From JBNAVJ01 sp049700455 (GTDB lineage: Bacteria; Bacteroidota; Ignavibacteria; Tepidaquicellales; Tepidaquicellaceae), in assembly GCA_049700455.1 (NCBI GenBank), contig JBNAVJ010000001.1, positions 558,001 through 622,000 of the forward strand: DNA of 64,000 bases, written 5' to 3'. Positions 45,608-54,595 of the stretch are shown here, piece by piece. The number at the start of each line of letters is the position of its first letter. Within the stretch, counting starts at the first letter, position 1. A program made the translations under genes and the position numbers. Under the pieces are notes generated by a model. The model did no database searches, was not told the origin of the DNA, and saw only the letters and a program-made list of their open reading frames with translations.

Positions 45608-46576
45608 TTGAACCTTACAAAAATCATAGAACCTATCGAGAGTGAAGTCAAGGAATTTAAGAGACGATTTGCGGAATCACTGAAGTCCAATATTGCTTTA
45701 ATTGATATTATTACAAAATACATCCTGAGACAAAAAGGAAAGAAAATCCGCCCCATCCTTGTTCTTTTGAGTGCAAAACTTTGTGGAGAAATTAATGATA
45801 GAACATATATTGCTGCAACTCTTGTTGAATTATTGCATACTGCAACATTAATTCACGATGATGTGGTTGATGAAGCAAGAACCAGGCGCGGGCTTGCTTC
45901 AATTAATGCTGTGTGGAAAAACAAAGTTGCTGTTTTGATTGGGGATTTTTTATTATCCAAGGGATTATTGATATCGCTCCAGAATAACGAATATGACTTT
46001 CTCCAATCAACTTCAGAAGCGGTTAAAAGGATGAGTGAGGGAGAATTACTGCAGATTCAAAAAGCAAGAAATTTTGAGGCTTCGGAGAAAACTTACTTTA
46101 AAATAATAGGGGATAAAACAGCTTCGTTTATAAAAGCCTGTTGTAAATTGGGTGCTCAAAGTGTTACAACAGATAAGAAAAAAATTGATAAATTAAGTGA
46201 GTTTGGAGAAAATCTTGGAATAGTATTTCAGATAACTGATGATCTCCTTGACTATACAGGGAGAAAAAGCGTGCTTGGGAAGTCCATTGGAAATGATGTC
46301 AAAGAGAAAAAGTTTACTTTGCCTTTAATATATTCCTTAGAACATTCCCCTCAAAAAGAGGCACGGGCAATAATAAAGGCTATTAAAAAAAGTTCTAATG
46401 GTGTTTTCGATGAAGTTTATGATTTTGTTTATAAATATGGGGGCATTCAGTATGCTCGTGACAAAGCCAGCACCTTTGCTATAAAAGCAACAAGTTCTTT
46501 AGCTGATTTTCCTGATTCGGTAGCTAAAAATTCTCTTCTAAACTTAGTAGAATTTGTAAGGATTAGAAATTACTGA
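45608..46576 (+). CDS. Polyprenyl diphosphate synthase (trans, long chain)
   Basis: The 322-residue protein has both aspartate-rich motifs of trans-prenyltransferases: LIHDDVVDEARTRRG with DDxxD at 84-88 and QITDDLLDYTG with DDxxD at 211-215. GKKIRPILV near 44-52 is the first substrate-binding lysine/arginine region. Bulky or small residues before the first motif (ELLHTATLIHDD) suggest a long product such as octaprenyl or heptaprenyl diphosphate for menaquinone. The start is TTG 45608. The end overlaps the convergent TrmH gene by 7 bases. Confidence 0.9.
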   Translation: MNLTKIIEPIESEVKEFKRRFAESLKSNIALIDIITKYILRQKGKKIRPILVLLSAKLCGEINDRTYIAATLVELLHTATLIHDDVVDEARTRRGLASINAVWKNKVAVLIGDFLLSKGLLISLQNNEYDFLQSTSEAVKRMSEGELLQIQKARNFEASEKTYFKIIGDKTASFIKACCKLGAQSVTTDKKKIDKLSEFGENLGIVFQITDDLLDYTGRKSVLGKSIGNDVKEKKFTLPLIYSLEHSPQKEARAIIKAIKKSSNGVFDEVYDFVYKYGGIQYARDKASTFAIKATSSLADFPDSVAKNSLLNLVEFVRIRNY

Positions 46577-47112
46577 TTGTTAAAGTGGAGTTTTCTAATT
46601 AATTCGTAAACAGCAATTCCATACGCAACTGCTACATTTAAAGAGTGTTTAATTCCAAACATTGGTAATTCTACTGCTGTATCCACAAGATTTAAAAGTT
46701 CTTTTGAAACCCCGGTAATTTCATTACCTATAATAAGACATAGAGGAAAATCATCTTTTGTAATATCGTAAATTAATTTTTTCCTGTCTGTTATTTCTAA
46801 AGCACAGATTTTAATATTTTTTGTTCTTAATTCGTTTACTATTTCTATCGGATCGCGTCTATATTCCCAGGGAACACTGAGAGTAGCTCCAAGTGCAATT
46901 TTTTCTATTTCTTTACGAGGGGGATGAGGAGTATATCCTGTTAAAAATACTTTTTCTATAAATGCCCCGTCAGAGGTTCGAAAAATAGCCCCAACGTTAT
47001 AAATGCTTCTTATGTTTTCACACAAGCAAAATATAGGATTTCTTGTAAATTCGTTTAACTTACTTAACTCCTTTCTCTGTTGTCGTATTTCAGCATGTGT
47101 TAATTTTCTCAT
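46570..47112 (-). CDS. SpoU/TrmH family RNA methyltransferase
   Basis: The 180-residue protein has the SPOUT fold motifs: NIRSIYNVGAIFRTSDG (motif 1, about 33-49), LIIGNEITGVSKELL (motif 2) and LPMFGIKHSLNVAVAYGIAVYE (motif 3), which build the knotted SAM site. Family members 2'-O-methylate ribose in tRNA or rRNA. At 180 residues it lacks the N-terminal domain of 23S rRNA enzymes, closest to short TrmH/TrmL-like proteins; the target is unknown. Confidence 0.88.
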   Translation of the reverse strand: MRKLTHAEIRQQRKELSKLNEFTRNPIFCLCENIRSIYNVGAIFRTSDGAFIEKVFLTGYTPHPPRKEIEKIALGATLSVPWEYRRDPIEIVNELRTKNIKICALEITDRKKLIYDITKDDFPLCLIIGNEITGVSKELLNLVDTAVELPMFGIKHSLNVAVAYGIAVYELIRKLHFNNQ

Positions 47113-47138
47113 AGATGAATGAACTATAAGTTATAATA

Positions 47139-47169
47139 ATACTTTTTCAAATTCAGTGAAAAAGTATTG
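47139..47169. repeat. Perfect 12-bp inverted repeat between divergent genes
   Basis: AATACTTTTTCA (47139-47150) and its exact reverse complement (47158-47169) are separated by 7 bases. The element lies between the divergent methyltransferase and helicase genes, where a terminator would make little sense, so an operator for a dimeric regulator is the more likely reading. The regulator is unknown, and it does not look like a LexA box. Confidence 0.6.
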
Positions 47170-47217
47170 GAATAATTTTGATAGTTATTAATATTTTATT
47201 GTTTTGTAACTTAAAGT

Positions 47218-49206
47218 ATGGATGATTATGAATTTATAAAGTCATTTTTTTCCCGGGGAGGGGTACTTGAGCAGAACTTTCCAGAATATGAATTTCGAGA
47301 ATCTCAATTGGAAATGGCTCTTGCTGTTTATGAGTCTTTAATGTCGAGAAGGCATATTTTTATTGAAGCCCCTACTGGGATAGGAAAAACTTTTGCCTAC
47401 TTAGTTCCTGCAATACTAATAGCGAAAAAGTATAATAGGAAAGCAATTGTTTCTACTAATACAATAAACCTTCAGGACCAAATTATACAAAAAGATATCC
47501 CTCTTCTTGAAAAAATATTTCCATTTAAATTTAGCTCTGCTATACTTAAAGGAAAAAACAATTATGTTTGTCCTCACCGACTTGAAAAAGCATTTCAAAA
47601 CCACTTGAAACTTTTTGAAGATTATGAACTTAGTGAACTTATACGTATCTATGAATGGGCAGAGAAAACTCAAGACGGGACTCTGAGTGATATCAAATTT
47701 AAAGTTGATTTCAATATTTGGTCGTTTGTTTGTGCTGAGAATGGTATATGTACTAATAAAACTTGTGGTAGTTATTCAAATACCCAGTGTTTTTATAAGC
47801 GCGCAAAAGACAGGCTAAATTATTGTGAACTGTTGATTGTTAATCACTACCTACTGTTGAATTTAATGATTTTAACTGAAGAAGAGAAAGAAATTAAAGG
47901 CTATTTATATAATGATGATTTTGTAATATTTGATGAAGGACACTCCTTAGAAACTGCTGTTTCAGAGCATATTACGCAAACTGTTTCAAGAGAAATGTTG
48001 AAATATAATCTTTCCCGAGTCTACAATCCACAGAAGAAAAAAGGTTTACTTGTAAATTATAATGGCTTATATATTATACCAACAATATTAGATTTAATGG
48101 ATGCAACTCAAGAGTTTTTTGCTACAGTTAGACGCGAAGCTTTTTATAATCAAAATTTATTGCAGAGTAATGCTGTTAGGTATTTTAAGAATAATCTTAT
48201 TGAAAACATACTTGACTATCTCTTAGAAAAATTAGTAGCCCAGTTAAAAGGGCTTACAAAATTTTGTAAAGATGAAATAGATCTTAACCAGATAAATTAT
48301 TATGCGGCTAAATTTGAATCTTTCCGTCAAATAATTAATGATTTCTTATTCCAAGAGTTACCCATAGATAAATATGTGTATTGGGTTGAAGTTTCGTCAC
48401 CAAAAGAAAATTCTAATGTGTCATTGTGTATTGCCCCAGTTGATATTTCTAACTTTATGAGAACCAGAATTTTTAATGCTGTGAATTCATCTATTGTATG
48501 TAGTGCTACCTTAACTGTAAACAACAGTTTCTCTTATATGAAAGAGAAAATGGGAGCTGAACGAAGTATTGATTTACAGTTATCTTCCCCATTTGATTTT
48601 CAAAAACAGATGACTATGTATATTCCTGAAAATATTGCAGAACCTGATACCAACATAACCCCACAGTATCTTTCAGAATTAGCGAGGTACTTGTTGCATT
48701 TTATAGACTTAACTGAAGGAAAGGCACTTGTTTTATTTACAAATAAAATGGTTCTGGAACAGGTTGCTAGAAAAGTAAAAGGTGTTTTAAAAGATAAAGG
48801 AATTCAACTTCTTGAACAAATGAAGGGAATGTCGAGAAGGTATCTGCTTGAACTATTTAAGTCGGATGTGAATTCTGTTTTATTTGGGTTGGATAGTTTC
48901 TGGTTTGGTGTTGATGTACCAGGGGAATCTTTAAGTAACTTAATTATTACGAGGTTACCTTTTTTAGTGCCTACCCATCCCCGTATTCAGGCAAAATTGG
49001 AGCTAATAGAACGCAGAGGGGGTAATAGCTTTTATGAATATATTTTGCCAGAAGCCATACTTAAATTTAAACAAGGTATTGGAAGGTTAATAAGAAGTAA
49101 ATCTGATAGTGGAATAATTGTAGTGCTTGATCCGAGAATTATACGTAAACCTTACGGTAGATTTTTCTTTAATTCAATAGAAAAGTGTAACATAAAAGTG
49201 GTATAA
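47218..49206 (+). CDS. DinG/XPD family ATP-dependent DNA helicase
   Basis: The 662-residue protein has Walker A in APTGIGKT (51-58), a cysteine set for an iron-sulfur cluster (Cys118, Cys172, Cys178, Cys183, Cys191), and DEGH at 239-242 in place of DEAH. The C-terminal helicase domain shows VCSATL, ALVLFTNKMVLEQVA, SFWFGVDVPGE and QGIGRLIRS. The family unwinds 5'-to-3', helping to remove R-loops and damaged forks. It is monocistronic-looking with a 105-base divergent upstream region containing an inverted repeat. Confidence 0.92.
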   Translation: MDDYEFIKSFFSRGGVLEQNFPEYEFRESQLEMALAVYESLMSRRHIFIEAPTGIGKTFAYLVPAILIAKKYNRKAIVSTNTINLQDQIIQKDIPLLEKIFPFKFSSAILKGKNNYVCPHRLEKAFQNHLKLFEDYELSELIRIYEWAEKTQDGTLSDIKFKVDFNIWSFVCAENGICTNKTCGSYSNTQCFYKRAKDRLNYCELLIVNHYLLLNLMILTEEEKEIKGYLYNDDFVIFDEGHSLETAVSEHITQTVSREMLKYNLSRVYNPQKKKGLLVNYNGLYIIPTILDLMDATQEFFATVRREAFYNQNLLQSNAVRYFKNNLIENILDYLLEKLVAQLKGLTKFCKDEIDLNQINYYAAKFESFRQIINDFLFQELPIDKYVYWVEVSSPKENSNVSLCIAPVDISNFMRTRIFNAVNSSIVCSATLTVNNSFSYMKEKMGAERSIDLQLSSPFDFQKQMTMYIPENIAEPDTNITPQYLSELARYLLHFIDLTEGKALVLFTNKMVLEQVARKVKGVLKDKGIQLLEQMKGMSRRYLLELFKSDVNSVLFGLDSFWFGVDVPGESLSNLIITRLPFLVPTHPRIQAKLELIERRGGNSFYEYILPEAILKFKQGIGRLIRSKSDSGIIVVLDPRIIRKPYGRFFFNSIEKCNIKVV

Positions 49207-49261
49207 GTTTATCTGTATTAACTAAAGATATGTTTTTCTAATTTATAACTCAATCAATTAA

Positions 49262-50785
49262 ATGGAAGATTTAACGGATATGAATAACAATCAGAAAAAA
49301 GAAAACTCAATTATTGACAATGATGATTCATTTATTACTCCGCATGGAGATGATAGTTTTGCTACTGAACAACGAGAAATTACCTCAGACAGTAACATTC
49401 TGATTAATATAGAAAATAAAAAGCCTTTATACGAAAACAATGTAAGGGCACTTGCAGTAAAAATTATTACTCGTTGTGAACGATCAGATGCTTATCTTGA
49501 TAAGATCCTTGATTTTGAGATTAGGAATAGCAATCTCAATGATTTTGACAAATCATTATTAACAGAAATAACTCATGGGGTAATAAGGTGGATGAGAAGG
49601 CTGGATTGGTTCCTTAATGGTTTTTACCGGGGTCAATATGAAAAATGTGTCCCAGAAATTAAAAATGCTTTGCGAGTAGCACTTTACCAGATTTTATTTT
49701 TGAACAAGATACCTTATTTTGCCGCGGTTAATGAAGCTGTGGAATTTGTAAAACAGATTCGGGGAGAAAAACATGCTGGCGTTGTAAATGGGGTATTAAG
49801 GAATATAATCAGAACACTGGATGCTCTTGTCTGGCCTACCAGAGAAATCGATGAAGTAAATTACCTTGGGATTGTCCAATCGCATCCTAACTGGATGGTG
49901 AGACGATGGGTCAACAGGTTTGGATTTGAAGAAACCGCGGCATTATGCGAAGCAAACAATAAACGTCCTTTGATTTATTTACGCTTAAATAAAATGAAAG
50001 GAACCATTGCACAATTAACAGAATATCTTACAGAAAAAAATTTTGCTTTCAATATTTCTCCTTATCTTGACTACTTTTTTGGCATCAAGATGATGTCAAA
50101 AATTTATGAAGACGAACAATTCAAATCGGGTATGTTTACTGTCCAAGATGTAAGTGCGGGTCTTGTTACTCATTTGGTGGATCCTAAAGAAGGAGAATTA
50201 GTTATGGATTTATGTGCAGCACCTGGAGGTAAAACTACCCATATGGCTGAATATAGTAACGACCTAGCAAAAATTATTGCTATTGATAAATATTTTCTTA
50301 GGCTTGAATCATTAAAGAAAAATGTAGAAAGACTCGGATTAAAAAACATTTTACTATTACAGGAAGACTTAACAAATCCCAAAACAGATCTCGTTAGATC
50401 TAAAATGATTGGAAAAGCTGATAAAGTTCTTGTAGACGCACCGTGTTCTGGTTTTGGAGTTATAACCAAAAAACCAGATATTAAATGGAAAAGAGATTCA
50501 AAAGATATAATTAAATTAACTAAAGTACAATTTGAACTTCTTGAATTAGCAGAAAAGTTTGTGAAGCCCGGAGGTGCTCTAATATATAGTACCTGTACGA
50601 CTGAAATTGAAGAAAATCAAGAAATGATAGAGCGTTTTTTGAATAAATATCCTTATTACACCATAGATAGTGCTACTAAATACTTACCATTAGAAGTTGT
50701 AAACTCATCTGGAGTAATGGAAACTTTTCCACATCATCATAATATTGATGGTGCTTTTGCAGTGAGATTACTAAAGTTAGTATAA
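49262..50785 (+). CDS. rsmB: 16S rRNA (cytosine-C5) methyltransferase RsmB
   Basis: RsmB methylates C967 (E. coli numbering) of 16S rRNA. The 507-residue protein has a NusB-like RNA-binding domain (about 60-185) and a Rossmann methyltransferase domain with SAM motif LCAAPGGKTTHMAE (317-330) and two catalytic cysteines, Cys395 in PCSGFG and Cys445 in STCT. The first 55 residues are acidic and low in complexity (DNDDSF, HGDDSF), an extension not seen in the standard enzyme; a later start is not offered by a nearby ATG past Met7. A bidirectional terminator follows. Confidence 0.93.
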   Translation: MEDLTDMNNNQKKENSIIDNDDSFITPHGDDSFATEQREITSDSNILINIENKKPLYENNVRALAVKIITRCERSDAYLDKILDFEIRNSNLNDFDKSLLTEITHGVIRWMRRLDWFLNGFYRGQYEKCVPEIKNALRVALYQILFLNKIPYFAAVNEAVEFVKQIRGEKHAGVVNGVLRNIIRTLDALVWPTREIDEVNYLGIVQSHPNWMVRRWVNRFGFEETAALCEANNKRPLIYLRLNKMKGTIAQLTEYLTEKNFAFNISPYLDYFFGIKMMSKIYEDEQFKSGMFTVQDVSAGLVTHLVDPKEGELVMDLCAAPGGKTTHMAEYSNDLAKIIAIDKYFLRLESLKKNVERLGLKNILLLQEDLTNPKTDLVRSKMIGKADKVLVDAPCSGFGVITKKPDIKWKRDSKDIIKLTKVQFELLELAEKFVKPGGALIYSTCTTEIEENQEMIERFLNKYPYYTIDSATKYLPLEVVNSSGVMETFPHHHNIDGAFAVRLLKLV

Positions 50786-50790
50786 ATGAC

Positions 50791-50830
50791 AAAGGGTTCC
50801 AGAAATAACCTTTATAATCAGGAACCCTTT
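50791..50830. terminator. Bidirectional terminator between convergent genes
   Basis: AAAGGGTTCC (50791-50800) pairs with GGAACCCTTT (50821-50830) across a 20-base loop, with AT-rich flanks on both sides. It stands between rsmB (+) and the barrel gene (-), the expected place for a shared terminator. The loop is long for an intrinsic terminator, so strength is uncertain. Confidence 0.7.
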
Positions 50831-50858
50831 AAATTTATTTTGCTTTTGTAAGTCTTAA

Positions 50859-52262
50859 CTATTTTTCGTCGAAGAAATCACCAATTTTAAGTCTTGCATT
50901 TACCATTACCGTAACAACTCCAATTCCGCCATCAGGGGATTTTGTCAACCTTACAGATGGACCCATAGCAAAAGCAGTTTGTCCAAACCCCTCTCCAATA
51001 CTTGATATATATGCTTCCCATAAAAACTGAGTATTTCTATTAGCGCTTCCAAAAGTAACGTTCATTCTAAGATCAAAAATTGTGTTACCTATAGTTAGCT
51101 CCCTACCAACAAAACCAGCATGGAATTCTCCAAGATATTTTGCAACATAAATTTTCGCCCGGGTTGATCTAAAGATTTTGAAGGGGTAACGAAACTCAAA
51201 GTTTATATATGTTCTTTTGCTAAGTACATTATTAGGCATATATGAATTTGTATCAGCACTGGTATTATCTTTGACAAGGAGTGGTGGATCATAATCTCCG
51301 GTATCGAGGACTGACAAGAAACCTACTTGGAAGAAGTTTCCAAAAGGTACAACATAATTTCCTTGTAGCACAAGTTTCGGTGCAAATAAGTTATTATATT
51401 TCCCAAAAGTAGATTCCTGTTCACCTGATGTTGCTCCCCATTTACGTTTGAATACTAATTCTTTGATTCTTGTACCTACACCTATAGAAGCTCCAAGAAG
51501 ATGAAAATTTCCTGCAACAAGGTCTGTTTCAAAAGGTCCCGAGTAAGGAGTTCCAAGCTGAAATGAAAAACCAAATCCTCTTTTCAGAGGGATACCGAGA
51601 GGGTCACCACCGAAGAAGTTGAGATAGGGGTTGATGTAAGCAATAGTATTAACAATTTCCCTTTCCTTGGCAGGGGGGGAAAGAAAATCATCTATGCGAA
51701 TGTTTTTTGTCCAATCAATGAATACAGAACCCCAGTTGTATCCTGTCTTTGAAAGATTTACTTTGTTTGCCCCCCTCCACATAATTAGTTTCATCAGTGT
51801 AGAATCTGGAATAGCATCGAGAGGGACAGAAGGGGCTTCATCTCCTTCCCCAATTTGAACAGTTCTAGCACCTCCTTCACGAAAGTCAGCTGTTAAGACA
51901 AAGGTTTCAAGATAGGGCTTAATCTTAAAAACGTCCTGAATTTCTGTGAAGATATCAGCTTCATCTTTTTTTGCAGTAATTCTAAAAAAAGCCCAACTTG
52001 TAGGATCTTTAGGGTCTTCTTTAAAAACATATTTTACAGTTTTTTGTGTGGTCTTGGTAGATGTTGTTCCTTCAAATTTAATACCTTGCTCCGGTGGCTT
52101 GGTCGTATCAACTGGTATAGTAGTAGGTTCTTCAGTAGTGATTACAGGTCCCCCTGAAGTATCAGGTGTTGTAATTATCTCCTGAGAATACCCGTTAATA
52201 TTAACTAACACCAGTGATGCGAATAATAACAGGAACGTAACTTTGATAAATTTGTGCGACAT
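50859..52262 (-). CDS. Outer membrane beta-barrel protein with a proline/threonine-rich linker
   Basis: I do not recognise this family. The protein (467 residues from ATG 52262) has a signal peptide (about 1-25, ending NGYSQ), a Thr/Pro-rich linker (about 27-65), a soluble stretch to about 170, then alternating strands to the end (e.g. GFGFSFQLGTPYSGPF, KLVLQGNYVVPFGNFFQVGF, FEFRYPFKIF) that look like a barrel. The frame is open 156 bases further upstream, but that reading has no signal peptide at its N-terminus and runs into the preceding gene. It follows the single-pass protein by 31 bases as the last gene of a three-gene set. Confidence 0.62.
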   Translation of the reverse strand: MSHKFIKVTFLLLFASLVLVNINGYSQEIITTPDTSGGPVITTEEPTTIPVDTTKPPEQGIKFEGTTSTKTTQKTVKYVFKEDPKDPTSWAFFRITAKKDEADIFTEIQDVFKIKPYLETFVLTADFREGGARTVQIGEGDEAPSVPLDAIPDSTLMKLIMWRGANKVNLSKTGYNWGSVFIDWTKNIRIDDFLSPPAKEREIVNTIAYINPYLNFFGGDPLGIPLKRGFGFSFQLGTPYSGPFETDLVAGNFHLLGASIGVGTRIKELVFKRKWGATSGEQESTFGKYNNLFAPKLVLQGNYVVPFGNFFQVGFLSVLDTGDYDPPLLVKDNTSADTNSYMPNNVLSKRTYINFEFRYPFKIFRSTRAKIYVAKYLGEFHAGFVGRELTIGNTIFDLRMNVTFGSANRNTQFLWEAYISSIGEGFGQTAFAMGPSVRLTKSPDGGIGVVTVMVNARLKIGDFFDEK

Positions 52263-52293
52263 ATTTTTGTGGTTTATTTTACCAATTGATTTT

Positions 52294-53223
52294 TTACCAT
52301 TTGCCAAAAGTAAATGTTCCGCTTCTTGTTGTTGTATGATTTGGAGCATATTTATCTTTGACAGTAACTGAAAATGTGACCTTATATGGTGCGCTTTTAT
52401 TCTTACTCCATGCATCAAAAGCAGTCTCAGATTGTAAGAAGTTTAGAGTTACGTCAAAAACGTTTTTATCTACCTGTTTTGTAATTACAGGTCCGCTAAA
52501 ACTCACTTCAAGATTAGAGGGAAAATCATCAGTGATAATTATACGGTAACCAACACTACCCTGAACTGAGCGCAGACTGGCATCTTCCCCAGATGGTCCA
52601 ACTTTCTGAAGTGTAATTTGAGGTAATTGGTTTTCTTTTGTTGATACTACATCCATTGCATCACCAACTTTAAATGTCAGCTTTGATTCTCCTCCTATCT
52701 TCACAGTGGCACTTTGCTTTGGGGGAATAGATGCAAGTAACTTTCCATCTCCAAGAATTTCCAGCGTACCATTGTATGGATTGGTAATCTTATTCACTGT
52801 GTATTGTGTCAGTTGAACTCCTTGCACTTTTGCTTGAATGTCTTTTGATTCTTTAAGTTCCGGTTCGACCTTTGGCGGTACATATTCCGATTTTTTTACA
52901 ATCATTTCATCCGGCTGTAAGGCAACCAGCATTTTCTTTTCTTCCGGAGATGGTATCTCTTTTTTTATTTCTGCAATAGCTCGTTGCAAATCTTCAAGGG
53001 TAAACTGTTTAGTAGTATCAATGGAAATCTGGGGTACTAGCCCTAAAGCCAGTATTGAGTCGATAAATCGTTTTAGTGAGTCAGCATATGAACGTTCAAC
53101 TACTTTTTTTACGTCAATTACTTCTTCAAGATTAATATCAGCACCTTTTAAAGCTATGACACACACGACAAAAATATAGAGCACTTGATATATCACAAAT
53201 TTTACATCTCTTGTGCCTCTCAT
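52294..53223 (-). CDS. Single-pass inner membrane protein with periplasmic domain, GldM/ExbD-like in layout
   Basis: The 309-residue protein has one N-terminal helix (about 8-26, VKFVIYQVLYIFVVCVIAL) followed directly by LKGADINLEEVIDVKK. The rest is periplasmic: a helical part (about 35-100), a linker with EYVPPKVEPE, and beta-rich regions ending in TFTFGKW. The opening resembles GldM/PorM (Arg, short spacer, Tyr/Leu-rich helix, ALxxxxxEV), and single-pass partners such as ExbD and MotB share the topology, but the protein is shorter than GldM. It lies between a multi-pass membrane protein and an outer membrane barrel, as would a stator-linked rod. Function is not established. Confidence 0.55.
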   Translation of the reverse strand: MRGTRDVKFVIYQVLYIFVVCVIALKGADINLEEVIDVKKVVERSYADSLKRFIDSILALGLVPQISIDTTKQFTLEDLQRAIAEIKKEIPSPEEKKMLVALQPDEMIVKKSEYVPPKVEPELKESKDIQAKVQGVQLTQYTVNKITNPYNGTLEILGDGKLLASIPPKQSATVKIGGESKLTFKVGDAMDVVSTKENQLPQITLQKVGPSGEDASLRSVQGSVGYRIIITDDFPSNLEVSFSGPVITKQVDKNVFDVTLNFLQSETAFDAWSKNKSAPYKVTFSVTVKDKYAPNHTTTRSGTFTFGKW

Positions 53224-53266
53224 AGTTTTTATACTTTAATGATTCTAATAAACATTTTTTAAAGCA

Positions 53267-54490
53267 TTACCGTTTACCTGCGATGTAAACCAGATTATCT
53301 AACCCCTTAAGAGCATTAGAATCTTTAAGACTATTTACAGTTTCATTAATAATCTTTGAAGTTCGCTGCAATTCAAGCAAGATTTTTTCATCTGGTAACT
53401 TAATGTTATTAATTTGCTGTGCGAGTTTTTCAAGTGCCGTAACGTTTTCTTTCAGTACATTAGAATATTCAGCAGTCTTCTGTACTATAGTAGCCAGATT
53501 TGTTAAAGTAGCAACTGTGTTGTTAATTTGAGAAATAACAGTTGAGTCAAATAGTTTAATGTTACTCAACTCGGTTATGGCATTTTTCATTACAAGAACG
53601 TTCTTTGTGAACGCTTCATTTGTTTCATGTGTATATTTAATAAACTTAAATATTTGTTCAGCATCTTCTTTTGAAACCCCTTTCAACCCTCCACCCGAAA
53701 CCAGGTTTGAAACGAGTTCTTCGTTTGCTTCTGAAATCATTTCAGCCAGTTCAATATGGTTCTTGCTGTCATTGTAAAAGGTGTATTCTTTTTCAAATCG
53801 ACTAACTTCTTCTGTAATTGCCTGAAATTGTAATCCCTGCACCTCGAAAACGCTTCCGTAAAGCTTTGCCATTGCAAGTATTACAATTGATTTAATTTCA
53901 AAAGGAACCGAGAATCCGAGAAAAATTGTGGGTCCTTCTTTTATAGAAATTAAAAGTATAGCTGCTCCTAATAGAGGCATTGCTGTTCCAATGGCATCCA
54001 CCAGACCACTATAACTCTCAACAATTCGTGATATAATTTCTTCTGATGGACCTTTTGTTCTAATTTGTCGTTTCAGGCTTCTGTTTGAGAAGTATGCAAA
54101 TAACACGAATAGTATATATACTGCAAAAGGCAACCACCAAAATCTAACAGGTTCCACATTCTGGTTTGTTAACTGAGCACCCGGGAAAAGCCAGTTTGCA
54201 AAATTATTTGCGACCCTCCCCAAAAATGGAACATAGGATACATCGATAAAAAGTGACAACAAAAGAACAACAAATGACGGTACAGCTGAACCTAAAATAT
54301 CTCTGAAACCTTCACGATCAATGTGGGAAAGGTGCTTGTTTACAATATAGTTGTTAATCTGAACAAGTTCAGAGTGGTTCTCTCTTACCTCCTTAACTTT
54401 GTCTAAAATTTCCTGTTCTGTTAGTTGAGGAGTTTCAACTATTGTAAACTGTGATTTCTTTTTCTTTGCTAAAGTACCTTTAAGTGCCAT
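53267..54490 (-). CDS. Multi-pass inner membrane protein with long cytoplasmic helical tail (GldL/MotA/ZorA-like layout)
   Basis: No family was recognised with certainty. The 407-residue protein has a cytoplasmic N-terminus (1-62), four hydrophobic segments (about 64-90, 117-135, 163-183, 187-210) and a charged, helical C-terminal tail of nearly 200 residues. Segment 3 reads DAIGTAMPLLGAAILL, reminiscent of the PLLG helix of MotA/ExbB/TolQ, and the tail has heptad-like repeats. Such proteins form proton-driven pentamers that move a single-pass partner, and the next gene encodes one. The gene starts the set with a promoter upstream; it is not an obvious GldL by sequence. Confidence 0.55.
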   Translation of the reverse strand: MALKGTLAKKKKSQFTIVETPQLTEQEILDKVKEVRENHSELVQINNYIVNKHLSHIDREGFRDILGSAVPSFVVLLLSLFIDVSYVPFLGRVANNFANWLFPGAQLTNQNVEPVRFWWLPFAVYILFVLFAYFSNRSLKRQIRTKGPSEEIISRIVESYSGLVDAIGTAMPLLGAAILLISIKEGPTIFLGFSVPFEIKSIVILAMAKLYGSVFEVQGLQFQAITEEVSRFEKEYTFYNDSKNHIELAEMISEANEELVSNLVSGGGLKGVSKEDAEQIFKFIKYTHETNEAFTKNVLVMKNAITELSNIKLFDSTVISQINNTVATLTNLATIVQKTAEYSNVLKENVTALEKLAQQINNIKLPDEKILLELQRTSKIINETVNSLKDSNALKGLDNLVYIAGKR

Positions 54491-54534
54491 TTTCTTAAAT
54501 TTGAGTTTATAATTAACCCTTTTTCAATTAAATA

Positions 54535-54563
54535 AATTTATTTAAACTAAATAAATAAGTCAA
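54535..54563 (-). promoter_or_regulatory. Candidate promoter of the three-gene envelope module
   Basis: On the minus strand TTGACT (54558-54563) is followed after 17 bases by TAAATT (54535-54540). This places transcription start near 54528, about 38 bases before the ATG at 54490. It supports reading 50859-54490 as its own operon, separate from phoH. Confidence 0.55.
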
Positions 54564-54595
54564 CCTAATAATGGAAAATAACAAAAAACAAAAAT

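Noticed and set aside
47113..47217. LexA (SOS) box upstream of the DinG-type helicase
   Set aside because: No CTG-N10-CAG-like palindrome was found; only the unrelated 12-bp dyad is present.
51946..52185. Long open frame on the + strand opposite the barrel gene, and a similar one at 52838-53179
   Set aside because: They are antisense to genes with coherent signal peptide and domain layout and show no own motif or promoter.
52263..52418. 52-residue 5' extension of the outer membrane barrel gene
   Set aside because: It overlaps the end of the preceding gene on the same strand, hides the signal peptide and has no domain content; ATG 52262 gives a proper signal peptide.
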